A stretch of DNA of 64,000 nt. It comes from Altericroceibacterium indicum. Lineage in GTDB: Bacteria > Pseudomonadota > Alphaproteobacteria > Sphingomonadales > Sphingomonadaceae. The notes beneath the pieces are model-generated. The model worked only from the letters and a program-made list of their open reading frames with translations. It made no database searches and was not told the DNA's origin. Location of the stretch: NCBI RefSeq assembly GCF_009828105.1, contig NZ_WTYQ01000001.1:62001-126000 (forward strand), written 5' to 3'. Shown piece by piece: positions 1-9,445 of this stretch (its first letter is position 1; every line of letters starts with the position of its first letter). The position numbers and the translations under genes were made by a program.

Positions 1-257
1 CCATCCATATTGAGCGGCAGGCCGATGACGATGCCTTTCACGCCGCGTTCTTTCAGCAATTGTTCTATCGCGGCGCGGTCGCGGCTAAATTTTCCGCGCG
101 GCAAAGTCTTACCGGGGCTGGCAAAGCTCCACCCGGCATCGCAAAAGGCGGTGCCGATGGTTTTGGTGCCAAGGTCCAGCGCCATCAGCACACCGCCATC
201 AGGCAGTGCATCGCTAAAGCTGAGCGCGCCGGTAGTGATTAGTGTTTCTTCGCCCAT
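1..257 (-). CDS. ruvX: Holliday junction resolvase-like RuvX/YqgF (3' end outside the window)
   Basis: The first 85 codons are present and the rest lies beyond base 1. The N-terminal part shows the YqgF RNase H-like motif ALDLGTKTIGTAFCD near residues 26-40, with the acidic residue expected of this nuclease fold, followed by GIVIGLPLNMDG, which is typical of the family. RuvX acts on pre-16S rRNA ends and has been proposed as a Holliday junction resolvase. The ATG at 257 lies inside the 3' end of the upstream DUF3089 gene (19-base overlap), so it is probably the last visible gene of the pyrE-led minus-strand run. The N-terminus carries about 20 residues more than the shortest homologues I recall. 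Confidence 0.85.
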   Translation of the reverse strand, partial: MGEETLITTGALSFSDALPDGGVLMALDLGTKTIGTAFCDAGWSFASPGKTLPRGKFSRDRAAIEQLLKERGVKGIVIGLPLNMD

Positions 258-1471
258 ATGCTCACTCGTCTGGCTACGTCTGTTTGCAGATTCTCCCAGA
301 AAAGGGGGATGTCATAAACGTGATAATTGTTACCCGGCAGAACATAGGGGCCAAGATCGGGTGGATCACCAATCAGGAGAAGCCCCTGTTCGTCACACCG
401 CGCAGACACAGCGCCAGGCACCAACTCACCCGAAGTGAGCGAGGCGTTGGGCACCAGCGTGCCCAGATTATCGCTCGCCGGAGCATCGCCATTGATCGTC
501 CCGGATAGCGGATTGACGCAAAGGATCGGGCTGTCTCCACGCAATTGGCCGTCATATCCGTCTGAATCAGCATAAATATGCATCACCGGGCCGGGGTTCG
601 CCGGTTCGCCAAAGCTCGACCATGTGGCAATGCAGCCACCTTGATCCGGCGTTTCGCAAGCGGGAAGGCCCAGCGCAGGCAAATCATGGTCCACCGATAA
701 TGGCCAGCCAATCGGATAGACCATTGCAATACGGTTCTGCAGCGGCGTGCCGGCGATGCGATCTTTCAGCAAATGCAGAATATGGAGCGAACCCTGACTA
801 TGGCCAGCCAGCACAATCGGCATGGTCGGCGGGATATGCTGCACGAAATAATCGAAGGATTGCTCCACGTCCTGATAGGCCGCTTCAATCGCCTGAGCAG
901 CTTCCGGTGCATCGGTCAGAAAAGCGCCGAAGGCTGCCTGACGATAGCGCGGAGCCCAGATTTCTGCCGCCTGATTAAACGGGCTGGCAAGGCCGCGCAC
1001 GAAAATCCTGGCCCGGCTTTGGGACTTGGGATCATCAAGCGGTGCGTTCCAATAGGACTTTTCCAGATAGCTGGTCGGATGCACGAAAAAGACCGCAAAT
1101 TTGGGCACTTTCGCAAGGGTGGGAACAGGGGCATAGGCTGTGGGTGCATCACTTTGCGCTGCATCCGCCGCCGCCGTTTCTTCCAGCTTCACGGCATCGG
1201 CGTTGCTGTCTTCGGCTTCATCCGTTTCATCAGGCTTGGCAAATTCGGGTTGCCAGCGCGCAGGGTCCGTGCCTTCGGCCATGCCGGGGCGGGCGAACCA
1301 CATCTTCGGGTCCTGATAGGCGTTTTCTTCTAGCGGCTTTTGTTCAATAAATTCCCCGGTGGGCACGAAGGCAAAGCGGGTCAGTTCATCGGACCAGATG
1401 CGCATCGCCAGCAAGGCTGCCAGCACCAGAACAATCAGAAATGCAAAAACATACAGAAACTTACGCGCCAT
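239..1471 (-). CDS. DUF3089 family alpha/beta-hydrolase-like protein, membrane anchored
   Basis: This is a protein of about 410 residues with one hydrophobic segment at the extreme N-terminus (FLYVFAFLIVLVLAALLAM), so it is probably tethered to the inner membrane with the catalytic part in the periplasm. The motif AGHSQGS is a classical nucleophile elbow (Ser between Gly-His and Gln-Gly), and FFVHPTSY and the C-terminal YHVYDIPLFW match DUF3089 as I know it. The substrate is unknown. An acidic, Ala-rich stretch (around residues 80-110) lies between anchor and domain. I chose the ATG at 1471, whose first codons overlap the end of the upstream exporter gene by 11 bases; an in-frame start at 1501 would overlap further. 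Translational coupling with its neighbour is likely. Confidence 0.75.
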   Translation of the reverse strand: MARKFLYVFAFLIVLVLAALLAMRIWSDELTRFAFVPTGEFIEQKPLEENAYQDPKMWFARPGMAEGTDPARWQPEFAKPDETDEAEDSNADAVKLEETAAADAAQSDAPTAYAPVPTLAKVPKFAVFFVHPTSYLEKSYWNAPLDDPKSQSRARIFVRGLASPFNQAAEIWAPRYRQAAFGAFLTDAPEAAQAIEAAYQDVEQSFDYFVQHIPPTMPIVLAGHSQGSLHILHLLKDRIAGTPLQNRIAMVYPIGWPLSVDHDLPALGLPACETPDQGGCIATWSSFGEPANPGPVMHIYADSDGYDGQLRGDSPILCVNPLSGTINGDAPASDNLGTLVPNASLTSGELVPGAVSARCDEQGLLLIGDPPDLGPYVLPGNNYHVYDIPLFWENLQTDVARRVSIWAKKH

Positions 1472-2555
1472 CTTTGGCTTTTTCACCTTCCTGATATGCA
1501 CGGTGTAATTCGGAACGACGTTCCAGTGCGACCTTGATCATGGCCAGCAGTGGATCGGCCAGAAACAGACCCAGAATACCGAACAATATGCCCATGATAA
1601 GCTGCATTCCCAGCACCAATGCCGGGGCAAGATCAACCGTCTTCTTGGCGATCAGGGGAATCACCACATAGCCATCAAAGGTCTGCACGATGACGTAAAC
1701 GGCGATTGTATAAAGGCCCATATCGGTGCCGCCGGAAAAACCGACCAGCACCATCAATATGCCTGAAACCACCGCGCCAACATTGGGAATGAACGCCAGA
1801 AGCCCGGTCAGGATCGCCAGCAAAATGGCCATGGGCACGCCATACACCGCCAGCATGATATAGGTGAAAACGCCTTCGAACAGCATTCCCACAAGACGGC
1901 CAGCCATCAGGCGGCGCATCTTTTCGGCCATTTGCTTGATGGTCAGGAAGAAGTTTCTCCGGCGGCCTTTGGGCAGCATCCAAGCGACGCCGCGTTCATA
2001 CAGGCGCGGCTCAAATGCGACATAAATGCCGATAATGACGATGAGAAACAGAGTGGTGAAACCGCCGACGACGCCAGTGAGCGCACGGGTGACTGTGCCC
2101 ACGCCATCCACCAATTGCCCCGCTATGCTCTCCACATTGCGCGCTTCCACTTCAAAGCCATTGCTTTGTGCCCAGGCGATCGCGCGATTGGCCTGATGTT
2201 CGACAATGGAAGGAAGGGCAGCGGCCTGTTGAGTGACTTGAGAACCCGCGAAATAGGCAAGCCAGATCAGAAACGCCGTGGCCGTAACCAGCACGATGAG
2301 CAGGCGCACACTTCGGTTGATCGGCAGAACCTTGCCGAGCAGGCGAGAGCCGCCATCGATGATCGAGGCAAAGACCATTCCGCCGAAAATCACCAGCAGT
2401 GATTCAGAAATGTAGACACACAGCGCGGAAAGGCCAATCACCAGCACCCAGACGAAGGCTTTGCCAGCCTCCTGCCGCAGAACCGGATTGGAAATGAAGG
2501 TCGGGCTTACGCCGATATTTTCGCCAAATTCATCATCTGCATCACTTTTCGCCAT
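1461..2555 (-). CDS. AI-2E family transporter (PerM/YdiK type)
   Basis: The 364-residue polytopic membrane protein has about eight hydrophobic segments in the usual AI-2E layout: a short N-terminal cluster (residues 30-90), a long soluble insertion (about 100-160), then the C-terminal block containing TGLLAFIPNVGAVVSGI and DGYVVIPLIAKKTVDLAPALVLG. The second of these is the conserved signature of the family. Members have been linked to autoinducer-2 export or ion transport; the substrate here cannot be told from sequence. It overlaps lepB upstream by 14 bases and the DUF3089 gene downstream by 11, consistent with a single transcript. Confidence 0.85.
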   Translation of the reverse strand: MAKSDADDEFGENIGVSPTFISNPVLRQEAGKAFVWVLVIGLSALCVYISESLLVIFGGMVFASIIDGGSRLLGKVLPINRSVRLLIVLVTATAFLIWLAYFAGSQVTQQAAALPSIVEHQANRAIAWAQSNGFEVEARNVESIAGQLVDGVGTVTRALTGVVGGFTTLFLIVIIGIYVAFEPRLYERGVAWMLPKGRRRNFFLTIKQMAEKMRRLMAGRLVGMLFEGVFTYIMLAVYGVPMAILLAILTGLLAFIPNVGAVVSGILMVLVGFSGGTDMGLYTIAVYVIVQTFDGYVVIPLIAKKTVDLAPALVLGMQLIMGILFGILGLFLADPLLAMIKVALERRSELHRAYQEGEKAKDGA

Positions 2556-3423
2556 CGCCTGTTCCTTCCGTGGCGAGAGCAGGCCGCAATGAGGTCCATG
2601 AACGGCCGCTCCGCAATGCGGTGAACCAGCTTATCGGATTCCAGGTAGAACTGCCATCCAGAGAAAACGTAATGAATTCAGCTCGGCCACCAACGTCAGC
2701 GATCGGAACCGGACCACCCAGGCCGTTGTTGAAAGGACCAGCCGGGACGCGGCTGTCTGCTGAATGATCGCGATTGTCGCCCATCAGGAACACATCGCCT
2801 TCAGGAATGGTGATCTCCGCCATATTATCATAGGGCTGCTGCATATGGTCGATGATCAGATAGGTTGCGCCATTGGGCAGCGTTTCACGATAGGTCGGCG
2901 GTTCATAGACCTGCGTCCCATCGGCAAGCGTGGTGCGATATGGTTCAAATTCTGAAAGACAATGCACCCCGTCACACATCTGCTTGTCAGAAACAGGGAT
3001 GCGTACAGGTGGTTCCACCTGTTGCGGAACAGGGTTGCCGTTCAGAATGATTTGCCCATTGACGAGAGCGATCCGATCACCGGGCAGGCCGACCACGCGC
3101 TTGATATAATCTTCGTTCTTATCTGGCGGCACAGCAATCACGATGTCGCCATATTGCGGTGTTCTGGGGGCAATGCGCCAGTTGCTGCGGGGCAGCAGAT
3201 GGAAGGAAGCGGAGACCCAGCTCCAGCCATAGGGATATTTGCTCACCACCAAACGGTCGCCCACCAGAAGGTTGGGAACCATGGAAGCAGAGGGAATATA
3301 GAATGGCTTGGCCACCAGCGTATGGAAGGCGAGCACGGCCAGCAGCATCAGCACCAATCCGCGCAATTCAGCGAACCAGTTTACTTTCTTGCTTGGCGTA
3401 TCCTGATGTTCGGAAGAGGTCAT
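2542..3423 (-). CDS. lepB: Signal peptidase I
   Basis: LepB cleaves signal peptides from exported proteins at the outer face of the inner membrane. The 293-residue protein has one hydrophobic segment at residues 21-38, then the catalytic serine box PSASMVP (Ser47), the general-base lysine in DYIKRVVGLPGD (Lys108), and the late motif GDNRDHSADSR that completes the Ser/Lys active site. An insertion of about 50 residues sits between the lysine box and the GDNRD box. The position after acpS fits the usual alphaproteobacterial acpS-lepB order. The stop codon lies inside the next gene's start region, so translation is probably coupled. Confidence 0.95.
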   Translation of the reverse strand: MTSSEHQDTPSKKVNWFAELRGLVLMLLAVLAFHTLVAKPFYIPSASMVPNLLVGDRLVVSKYPYGWSWVSASFHLLPRSNWRIAPRTPQYGDIVIAVPPDKNEDYIKRVVGLPGDRIALVNGQIILNGNPVPQQVEPPVRIPVSDKQMCDGVHCLSEFEPYRTTLADGTQVYEPPTYRETLPNGATYLIIDHMQQPYDNMAEITIPEGDVFLMGDNRDHSADSRVPAGPFNNGLGGPVPIADVGGRAEFITFSLDGSSTWNPISWFTALRSGRSWTSLRPALATEGTGDGEK

Positions 3424-3465
3424 CCCGGCCTGGTCTTTTCTTTATAAATTCAGATCAAATATGGT

Positions 3466-3867
3466 TCAAAGCGGGCGCGCTTCGAGGATCACGAAGGCTT
3501 GCGCCCATGGATGATCATCTGTGAGTGTCAGATGAATAAATATCTCATGTCCAGCGGGGGTGAGTTCTTCCAATCGTGCTTTTGCTCCACCTTCAAGGGC
3601 CAGCGTAGGCGCGCCGGAAGGGGCATTGACCACACCGATATCCTTCATGAACACACCACGCTTGAATCCGGTCCCGACGGCTTTGGAAAAAGCTTCCTTG
3701 GCGGCAAAGCGCTTGGCGTAGGTTCCGGCACGGGTGAAGGGACGGCGCTCGGCCTTGGCACGTTCTATCGCGGTAAAACAGCGTTGTTCAAACCGCGATC
3801 CATGGCGCTCCAGTGCCGCAGTGATGCGGTCAATATTGCACAGATCCGAACCCAGGCCGATAATCAC
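3466..3867 (-). CDS. acpS: Holo-[acyl-carrier-protein] synthase
   Basis: AcpS transfers the 4'-phosphopantetheine arm of coenzyme A onto acyl carrier protein for fatty acid synthesis. The 133-residue length is normal. The motif [14 protein letters not shown] at the start contains the Mg-binding Asp, and [15 protein letters not shown] (around residues 69-83) contains the Glu and Lys of the phosphopantetheinyl transferase signature. The start codon overlaps the pdxJ stop by four bases, a typical coupled arrangement, and a 42-base gap separates it from lepB. Confidence 0.95.
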   Translation of the reverse strand: MIIGLGSDLCNIDRITAALERHGSRFEQRCFTAIERAKAERRPFTRAGTYAKRFAAKEAFSKAVGTGFKRGVFMKDIGVVNAPSGAPTLALEGGAKARLEELTPAGHEIFIHLTLTDDHPWAQAFVILEARPL

Positions 3868-4607
3868 CGGGCTGCATCCATTAACTCGCGCATCCTCAAA
3901 ACAGCGCTTTCGAGGCCGGAAAAGACTGCTTCGCCAATGAGATAATGGCCAATATTCAATTCTGCGAGCTGCGGAATGGCGGCAATGGCCTGCACATTGT
4001 TATAAGTGAGGCCGTGGCCTGCGTGCGGTTCAATCCCGTTTTTGGCAGCCAGCGCGGCCATATCGGCGACACGCTTCAATTCACGTGCCTGCTCTTCGCC
4101 AGTGGCATTAGCATATTCGCCCGTATGGAATTCCACCACCGGGGCTTTAAGGCGAATGGCTGCTTCAAGCTGGCGTTCTTCAGGCGCGATAAACAGGCTC
4201 ACGCGAATGCCCGCATCAAGCAGGCGGCTGACCACCGGCACGAGCTGGTTGTGGAGGCCAGCGGCATCAAGCCCGCCTTCGGTCGTCCGCTCTTCACGCT
4301 TTTCCGGTACGATGCAGGCCGCATGGGGCATATGGGCCAGCGCGATCTTCACCATATCCTCGGTTGCAGCCATTTCGAGGTTGAGCGGCAGATCCGTGGC
4401 GTCCTGAATGCGCCTCAGATCATCATCGCGGATATGGCGACGGTCTTCGCGCAGATGGGCGGTGATCCCGTCTCCGCCTACTTTTGCGACAATCTCAGCC
4501 GCGCGAACCGGATCGGGATGATCCCCGCCGCGCGCATTGCGGATGGTCGCCACATGATCGATATTGACGCCAAGGCGCAGCTTGCCTGGCTGCAAGGGAT
4601 GGTTCAA
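3864..4607 (-). CDS. pdxJ: Pyridoxine 5'-phosphate synthase
   Basis: PdxJ condenses 1-deoxyxylulose 5-phosphate with 3-amino-2-oxopropyl phosphate to give pyridoxine 5'-phosphate in vitamin B6 synthesis. The 247 residues start with [18 protein letters not shown], the family hallmark, continue with [16 protein letters not shown] (phosphate and active-site region), and contain the conserved VEFHTGEYA and a C-terminal [16 protein letters not shown] barrel strand. It overlaps pyrE by four bases upstream and acpS by four downstream. I see no sign of truncation. Confidence 0.96.
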   Translation of the reverse strand: MNHPLQPGKLRLGVNIDHVATIRNARGGDHPDPVRAAEIVAKVGGDGITAHLREDRRHIRDDDLRRIQDATDLPLNLEMAATEDMVKIALAHMPHAACIVPEKREERTTEGGLDAAGLHNQLVPVVSRLLDAGIRVSLFIAPEERQLEAAIRLKAPVVEFHTGEYANATGEEQARELKRVADMAALAAKNGIEPHAGHGLTYNNVQAIAAIPQLAELNIGHYLIGEAVFSGLESAVLRMRELMDAAR

Positions 4608-5185
4608 TTCTTGCGGCTCCCCGGCTTTTCGACCGGCTTTGCCGCCAGTTCTGCTGGGATGGCATCTTCCGCAAACGTTGGGAAGTTGAGCGCGACAAGC
4701 GGGAAGAAGGGCACATCAAACTGCACTTCACCGCCCGAACGATCAACAAGGGAAGCCACCGCAATGACCTTGCCGCCTTCTGCTTCGATCGCCTTGATCG
4801 CTTCGCGTGAAGAAAGGCCGGTGGTGATGACATCTTCCACCAGCAGAATTTTTTCACCCGGTGTGACTGTAAAGCCGCGGCGCAATTCAAAGGTGCCGGT
4901 CGGACGTTCAACGAACATCGCTTCCTTGCCCAATGCGCGGCCCATTTCGTGACCGATGATAATGCCGCCCATGGCCGGGGAAATCACCTTGTCGATCGCG
5001 TTGCGAACATCGCGCGGGATTTGCTGAACCAACGACATTGCGAGGCGGCTCGCACGTTCGGCGTCCATAAGAACACGCGCGCATTGTAAATAATGGGCAG
5101 TGTGAAGTCCCGATGACAGTTTGAAATGCCCTTCCAAAAGAGCACGACTGGCACGGAATTCCGCGAGGACCTCGTCTTCGGTCAT
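4604..5185 (-). CDS. pyrE: Orotate phosphoribosyltransferase
   Basis: PyrE forms orotidine 5'-monophosphate from orotate and PRPP in pyrimidine synthesis. The PRPP-binding motif appears as [14 protein letters not shown] near residues 113-126, and [18 protein letters not shown] near residues 21-38 fits the orotate side. At 193 residues it is of the short alphaproteobacterial type. It heads the minus-strand run pyrE-pdxJ-acpS-lepB and diverges from coxB; the promoter must lie in the roughly 90 bases before the coxB promoter. Confidence 0.95.
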   Translation of the reverse strand: MTEDEVLAEFRASRALLEGHFKLSSGLHTAHYLQCARVLMDAERASRLAMSLVQQIPRDVRNAIDKVISPAMGGIIIGHEMGRALGKEAMFVERPTGTFELRRGFTVTPGEKILLVEDVITTGLSSREAIKAIEAEGGKVIAVASLVDRSGGEVQFDVPFFPLVALNFPTFAEDAIPAELAAKPVEKPGSRKN

Positions 5186-5275
5186 GATAAGAAATCAAAC
5201 CCTTGATTATTGTTTCCCAGCCAGACCAAATCATTGATTGTGATCATGGCTTTCGAAAAATCTCCCTAGAAGCGC

Positions 5276-5304
5276 TTGAGGCTGGGGGCAAGCATGCGTA
5301 TACC
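5276..5304 (+). promoter_or_regulatory. Candidate sigma70-type promoter for the cytochrome oxidase operon
   Basis: TTGAGG at 5276-5281 and TATACC at 5299-5304 are separated by exactly 17 bases. A start point near 5311 would leave a leader of about 70 bases before the ATG at 5384. It also argues against the longer reading of coxB that begins with TTG at 5276, because that codon would be the -35 box. This is pattern matching only. Confidence 0.4.
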
Positions 5305-5383
5305 TCTTCTGATAATAGGGGGCAGCTTTGGTAACAAAGCATGTCGTGCGCCTCAACTTTCGGATTCGGAAAGCGTGAGACAT

Positions 5384-6526
5384 ATGAGATTTGGGGATGT
5401 CGCTGAAAAGCGGTTTAATTTGAACGCAATGCCGGCTTTTGCGGCGGGTTTCCTTGCGTTATTGGTGCTTCTTTGTGTGGCCTTGGCCCCGCAAATGGCT
5501 CTGGCCCAAGATGGCGTGAACGGGGCGTCTGAAGCGATGAGTGTCGGCCAGGCCGATGCTCGTGCGGCCAATGTTGCCGATGATTCCATACCTGCTGCGC
5601 AAGCCGCTGAGGGGCAGACGGTTGAACCTGCCGCCGGTGCCGAGGCTTATAAGCCGCTGGGGCCGGAATGGATCAAGGGGCAACCGGAATCGGGCAAAAC
5701 CAGCTTTCAGAAGCAATATTCCGACATCGGTGAATATGGCCTGTGGATGCATAATGCAGTGCTGCTGCCGGTTATCACCGCGATCACCTTGCTGGTTCTT
5801 GGCCTTATTCTCTGGGTTATCGCGCGTTATAATCGCCGGCGGAGCCCAGTGGCTTCGAAATCCAGCCATAATACGCTGATCGAAATCATCTGGACGATTT
5901 TGCCGGTCTTGATTCTGTTCGTGATCGCCATCCCTTCCATCACGCTGCTGGTTCGTCAGTATGAAAGCCCGCCCAAAGATGCGCTGACCGTCAAGGTGAC
6001 GGGCTATCAGTGGTATTGGGGTTACAGCTATCCTGACAATGGCGGCTTTGAAGTCATCTCCAATATGTTGGATGATGAAGAAGCGGTGAAGCGCGGCCTG
6101 CCGCCCAAGCTTGCGGTGGATAACCGCCTTGTGGTGCCTGCCGGTGAACCGATTCGTATTCAGACGACCGGTGCAGATGTGATCCACTCCTTCGCAGTAC
6201 CATCACTCTGGTTCAAGCTGGATGCTGTGCCGGGCCGGTTGAATGAACGCCAGCTCACGATCAAGGAACCGGGCATTTATTATGGCCAGTGTTCCGAATT
6301 GTGTGGTGTTCGCCATGGTTATATGCCGATCGCTATTGAAGCGCTGCCACGCCCGCAATTTGATGCCTGGGTTCGCGCTCAGGGCGGTACTGTTGGTGGG
6401 GAGGCAAGTGACGCCAAACCCGCCGCCGCTGATTTGCAGGAACCCGAAAGCTCTGTGGAAGGCGCGCCTGGTGCAGGTGCTCCGCCCACTCAACTCGATT
6501 CGCCCGCCGCTGATGCGGAAGTCTGA
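5384..6526 (+). CDS. coxB: Cytochrome c oxidase subunit II (aa3 type)
   Basis: This subunit receives electrons from cytochrome c at the CuA centre. After a signal peptide (cleavage probably after MALA, residue 41 of this start) and an Ala/Glu-rich linker of about 60 residues come two transmembrane helices (HNAVLLPVITAITLLVLGLI and IIWTILPVLILFVIAIPSI), then a cupredoxin domain. The CuA ligands are visible: VIHSFAVPSLWFK gives the first His and CSELCGVRHGYM the two Cys, second His and Met. GYQWYWGYSYP carries the aromatic electron-entry residues. A low-complexity Ala/Pro/Glu tail of about 50 residues follows. I chose the ATG at 5384; upstream in-frame codons overlap a candidate promoter. Confidence 0.93.
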   Translation: MRFGDVAEKRFNLNAMPAFAAGFLALLVLLCVALAPQMALAQDGVNGASEAMSVGQADARAANVADDSIPAAQAAEGQTVEPAAGAEAYKPLGPEWIKGQPESGKTSFQKQYSDIGEYGLWMHNAVLLPVITAITLLVLGLILWVIARYNRRRSPVASKSSHNTLIEIIWTILPVLILFVIAIPSITLLVRQYESPPKDALTVKVTGYQWYWGYSYPDNGGFEVISNMLDDEEAVKRGLPPKLAVDNRLVVPAGEPIRIQTTGADVIHSFAVPSLWFKLDAVPGRLNERQLTIKEPGIYYGQCSELCGVRHGYMPIAIEALPRPQFDAWVRAQGGTVGGEASDAKPAAADLQEPESSVEGAPGAGAPPTQLDSPAADAEV

Positions 6527-6559
6527 GCCCAGAGCTGAACTGAATAAGGTCCAAGTATA

Positions 6560-8272
6560 ATGGCCACGACCGCAGATACATTCCAGGCTCACACTGAAGA
6601 GCACCACCATGACGCTGACCATAAGCCGGCGTTTTTCGCCCGTTGGTTCATGTCCACCAACCATAAGGACATCGGAACGCTCTATCTGATCTTCGCGATC
6701 TTCGCCGGGATCGTGGGGGGCGGCATTTCCGGCATCATGCGTTTCGAACTCAAAGAGCCGGGGATTCAATATCTCGGCTGGTGGGTCGAATTCATGGGCG
6801 GGGAAGCCGGTTTTGATCAGGCGCTCCATCTGTGGAACGTGCTGATTACTGCCCATGGCCTTATCATGGTGTTCTTCATGGTCATGCCGGCCATGATTGG
6901 CGGCTTTGCCAATTGGTTCGTGCCGCTGATGATCGGTGCGCCGGATATGGCCTTCCCGCGTATGAACAACGTTTCCTTCTGGCTGACTTTCGCGGGCTTC
7001 ATATCGCTGATGATGTCCGCCTTTGTGCCCGGTGGCACAGGAATGGGGGCCGGGATTGGCTGGACGGCCTATGCCCCGCTATCAACTTCAGGCTCGCCCG
7101 GGCCGGCGGTTGATTTTGCGATTTTTGCGCTTCATCTGGCGGGCGCGGGCTCCATTCTTGGCGCGATCAATTTCATCACGACCATTTTCAACATGCGTGC
7201 GCCGGGCATGACACTGCATAAAATGCCGCTGTTTGTCTGGTCCGTTCTGGTGACGGCATTCCTGTTGCTGCTGGCTCTGCCAGTGCTGGCGGCGGCCATC
7301 ACCATGTTGCTGACGGATCGCAATTTCGGCACGACATTCTTCGATCCGATGGGCGGTGGTGATCCGCTGCTTTACCAGCATCTGTTCTGGTTCTTTGGCC
7401 ATCCTGAAGTTTACATCATGGTTCTGCCGGGCTTCGGCATGATTAGCCAGATCATTGCGACGTTCAGCCGCAAGCCGGTTTTCGGCTATCTCGGCATGGC
7501 CTATGCCATGGTGGCGATTGGTGTGGTTGGCTTCGTCGTCTGGGCGCATCACATGTATACTGTGGGCCTCAGTGTGAATGTGAAGATGTATTTCACCGCT
7601 GCCACCATGGTCATCGCGGTGCCGACGGGGATCAAGATTTTCAGTTGGATCGCCACCATGTGGGGCGGGTCCATCTCTTTCAAATCACCGATGGTCTGGG
7701 CACTGGGCTTTATCTTCCTGTTCACTGTCGGCGGTGTCACGGGTGTGGTGCTGGCCAATGGCGGGGTCGATGATAATTTGCATGACACCTATTATGTGGT
7801 GGCGCATTTCCATTATGTGCTTTCGCTGGGTGCAGTGACCGCCCTGTTCGCAGGCTTCTATTACTGGTTCCCGAAAATGAGCGGGCGGATGCATTCCGAA
7901 TTCCTTGCTCACCTGCATTTCTGGGTCTTCTTCGTCGGGGTGAATCTGATCTTCTTCCCGATGCATTTCCTGGGCATGGATGGGATGCCGCGCCGTATCC
8001 CGGATTACACACCGGCGTTTGAATTCTGGAATTCAATCGCAACGCATGGCTATGAAATCATGGCTCTATCCATGCTGATCTTCTTTGCGAACATCATCTA
8101 CAGCTTTGTTGCAGGCAAGAAAGCGCCGGCCAACTACTGGGGTGAAGGGGCAACAACGCTGGAATGGACCTTGTCCAGCCCACCACCCTATCACCAGTTC
8201 GAAACCCTGCCGATCATTGACGATGGTGAAGAAGTCCACCGCCACGGCAATGCGTCACCTTCGCAGGCCTGA
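6560..8272 (+). CDS. ctaD: Cytochrome c oxidase subunit I (aa3 type)
   Basis: This is the heme-copper catalytic subunit that reduces oxygen to water and pumps protons. The 570-residue protein has the usual twelve hydrophobic segments. [22 protein letters not shown] carries the heme a ligand region; [17 protein letters not shown] holds the CuB His and the cross-linked His-Tyr pair; WAHHMYTVG supplies two more CuB histidines; and [11 protein letters not shown] holds the heme a3 and heme a ligands. The ATG follows an AAGG-type ribosome site 33 bases after coxB, in the same operon. A His/Asp-rich N-terminal stretch (EEHHHDADH) precedes the first helix. Confidence 0.97.
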   Translation: MATTADTFQAHTEEHHHDADHKPAFFARWFMSTNHKDIGTLYLIFAIFAGIVGGGISGIMRFELKEPGIQYLGWWVEFMGGEAGFDQALHLWNVLITAHGLIMVFFMVMPAMIGGFANWFVPLMIGAPDMAFPRMNNVSFWLTFAGFISLMMSAFVPGGTGMGAGIGWTAYAPLSTSGSPGPAVDFAIFALHLAGAGSILGAINFITTIFNMRAPGMTLHKMPLFVWSVLVTAFLLLLALPVLAAAITMLLTDRNFGTTFFDPMGGGDPLLYQHLFWFFGHPEVYIMVLPGFGMISQIIATFSRKPVFGYLGMAYAMVAIGVVGFVVWAHHMYTVGLSVNVKMYFTAATMVIAVPTGIKIFSWIATMWGGSISFKSPMVWALGFIFLFTVGGVTGVVLANGGVDDNLHDTYYVVAHFHYVLSLGAVTALFAGFYYWFPKMSGRMHSEFLAHLHFWVFFVGVNLIFFPMHFLGMDGMPRRIPDYTPAFEFWNSIATHGYEIMALSMLIFFANIIYSFVAGKKAPANYWGEGATTLEWTLSSPPPYHQFETLPIIDDGEEVHRHGNASPSQA

Positions 8273-8290
8273 ACTGTCGGGGCATCAAGC

Positions 8291-8353
8291 GATACAGGCT
8301 GAGGCGCATCGTCATCGGTGCGCCTCTACCCTTATGGTGCGGCTTCCTGTATC
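8291..8353 (+). other. Nested inverted repeat between ctaD and ctaB
   Basis: GATACAGG (8291-8298) pairs with CCTGTATC (8346-8353). Inside it GAGGCGCA (8301-8308) pairs perfectly with TGCGCCTC (8319-8326) around a ten-base loop. No run of T follows, so it is not a normal intrinsic terminator. Located 18 bases after the ctaD stop, it may stabilise the 3' end of the coxB-ctaD message or attenuate transcription into ctaB; that role is inferred from position only. Confidence 0.55.
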
Positions 8354-8391
8354 ACCGCCTCTGGAAAGTTCTTGAGATCGAATTAGAAAAT

Positions 8392-9318
8392 ATGACCACC
8401 GCTGCCTCTGCAACAACACGGCTCCCCACTGATTGGCGCGATTTCGTGTCGCTGACCAAGCCCAGGGTGATGAGCCTTGTGGTGTTCACCGGCCTGTGCG
8501 GCCTGCTGGCAGCCCCCGGTTCGATCAATCCGATCCTCGGTTTTACCGCGATTCTGTGCATTGCGGTGGGCGCGGGCGGTGCTGCGGCATTGAACCAATG
8601 GTGGGAAGCGGATCTGGATGCAGGCATGAAGCGCACCGCCAGCCGCGCTTTGCCGCAAGGACGAATGAACCGCACCGATGCGCGCGATTTTGGCATTGTG
8701 CTTTCGATTGGCTCGGTTCTGGTGATGGGTTTGGCGATCCACTGGCTCGCTGCGACTATTCTGGCCCTGTCGATCCTCTATTACGCGGTTGTTTACACGA
8801 TCTGGCTGAAACCGCGCACCCCGCAGAACATCGTGATTGGCGGTGGGGCAGGGGCCTTTCCGCCGCTGATCGGGTGGATCGCGGTGACTGGCCACATCAC
8901 GGCGATGCCGATCCTGCTGTTTGCGATCATCTTTATCTGGACGCCGCCACATTTCTGGGCGCTCGCGCTGTTTGTGCAGACCGATTATGCCAAGGTCGGC
9001 ATTCCCATGCTGCCAGTGGTGGCCGGTGAAGCGGTAACCCGCCGGCAGATCCTGTTTTACAGCATTGCGCTGCTCCCGGTCAGCCTTGCGCCATGGTGGA
9101 TTGGCGGAACCGGGCTGATCTACGGCATATCCGCGCTTGCCCTGTCCGGGCTGTTTCTGGTGCAGGCTTTGCCGGTGGCGTTTCGCCGTAAGCGCGGCGA
9201 TGAAGACAGGATGAAGCCGGAAAAGCGCCTGTTTGCTTATTCCGTCCTCTATCTGTTTGCATTGTTTGCCGCGCTGGTGGCTGACCGGCTTATTCTGGGG
9301 GGAGGGCTGTCTTTATGA
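8392..9318 (+). CDS. ctaB: Heme O synthase (protoheme IX farnesyltransferase)
   Basis: CtaB/CyoE attaches a farnesyl group to heme b to make heme O, the precursor of the heme A used by the oxidase. The 308-residue UbiA-family membrane protein shows [17 protein letters not shown], then the first Asp-rich motif as [23 protein letters not shown], and the second around [31 protein letters not shown], which is diagnostic of CyoE/CtaB rather than of 4-hydroxybenzoate transferases. Its stop overlaps the next gene's start (ATGA), and it lies in the cox operon. Confidence 0.95.
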   Translation: MTTAASATTRLPTDWRDFVSLTKPRVMSLVVFTGLCGLLAAPGSINPILGFTAILCIAVGAGGAAALNQWWEADLDAGMKRTASRALPQGRMNRTDARDFGIVLSIGSVLVMGLAIHWLAATILALSILYYAVVYTIWLKPRTPQNIVIGGGAGAFPPLIGWIAVTGHITAMPILLFAIIFIWTPPHFWALALFVQTDYAKVGIPMLPVVAGEAVTRRQILFYSIALLPVSLAPWWIGGTGLIYGISALALSGLFLVQALPVAFRRKRGDEDRMKPEKRLFAYSVLYLFALFAALVADRLILGGGLSL

Positions 9319-9443
9319 TGACACCTGAAGAAGAACGCGAATTCAAGGCGCGCCGCCGGTCGCGCAATATTGCATTAGGCCTTACGCTGGCCGCATTTGT
9401 CGTGCTGTTTTACCTGATCACTATCGCACGGCTGGGAGGATAG
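9315..9443 (+). CDS. Short single-pass membrane protein of the cox operon (CoxF-like)
   Basis: A 42-residue reading frame starts at the ATG at 9315 (a second ATG follows at once) and overlaps the ctaB stop. It has a charged cytoplasmic N-terminus ([14 protein letters not shown]) and one transmembrane helix, followed by a few residues. Short proteins of this type between ctaB and ctaG are found in alphaproteobacterial cox operons and are thought to aid oxidase assembly. The gene ends two bases before ctaG starts, with its GGAGG-like sequence serving as the ctaG ribosome site. Confidence 0.75.
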   Translation: MMTPEEEREFKARRRSRNIALGLTLAAFVVLFYLITIARLGG

Positions 9444-9445
9444 GC

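Noticed and set aside
3945-4952. 335-codon open frame opposite to pdxJ and pyrE
   Set aside because: It is a shadow of two well-supported genes and has no family features.
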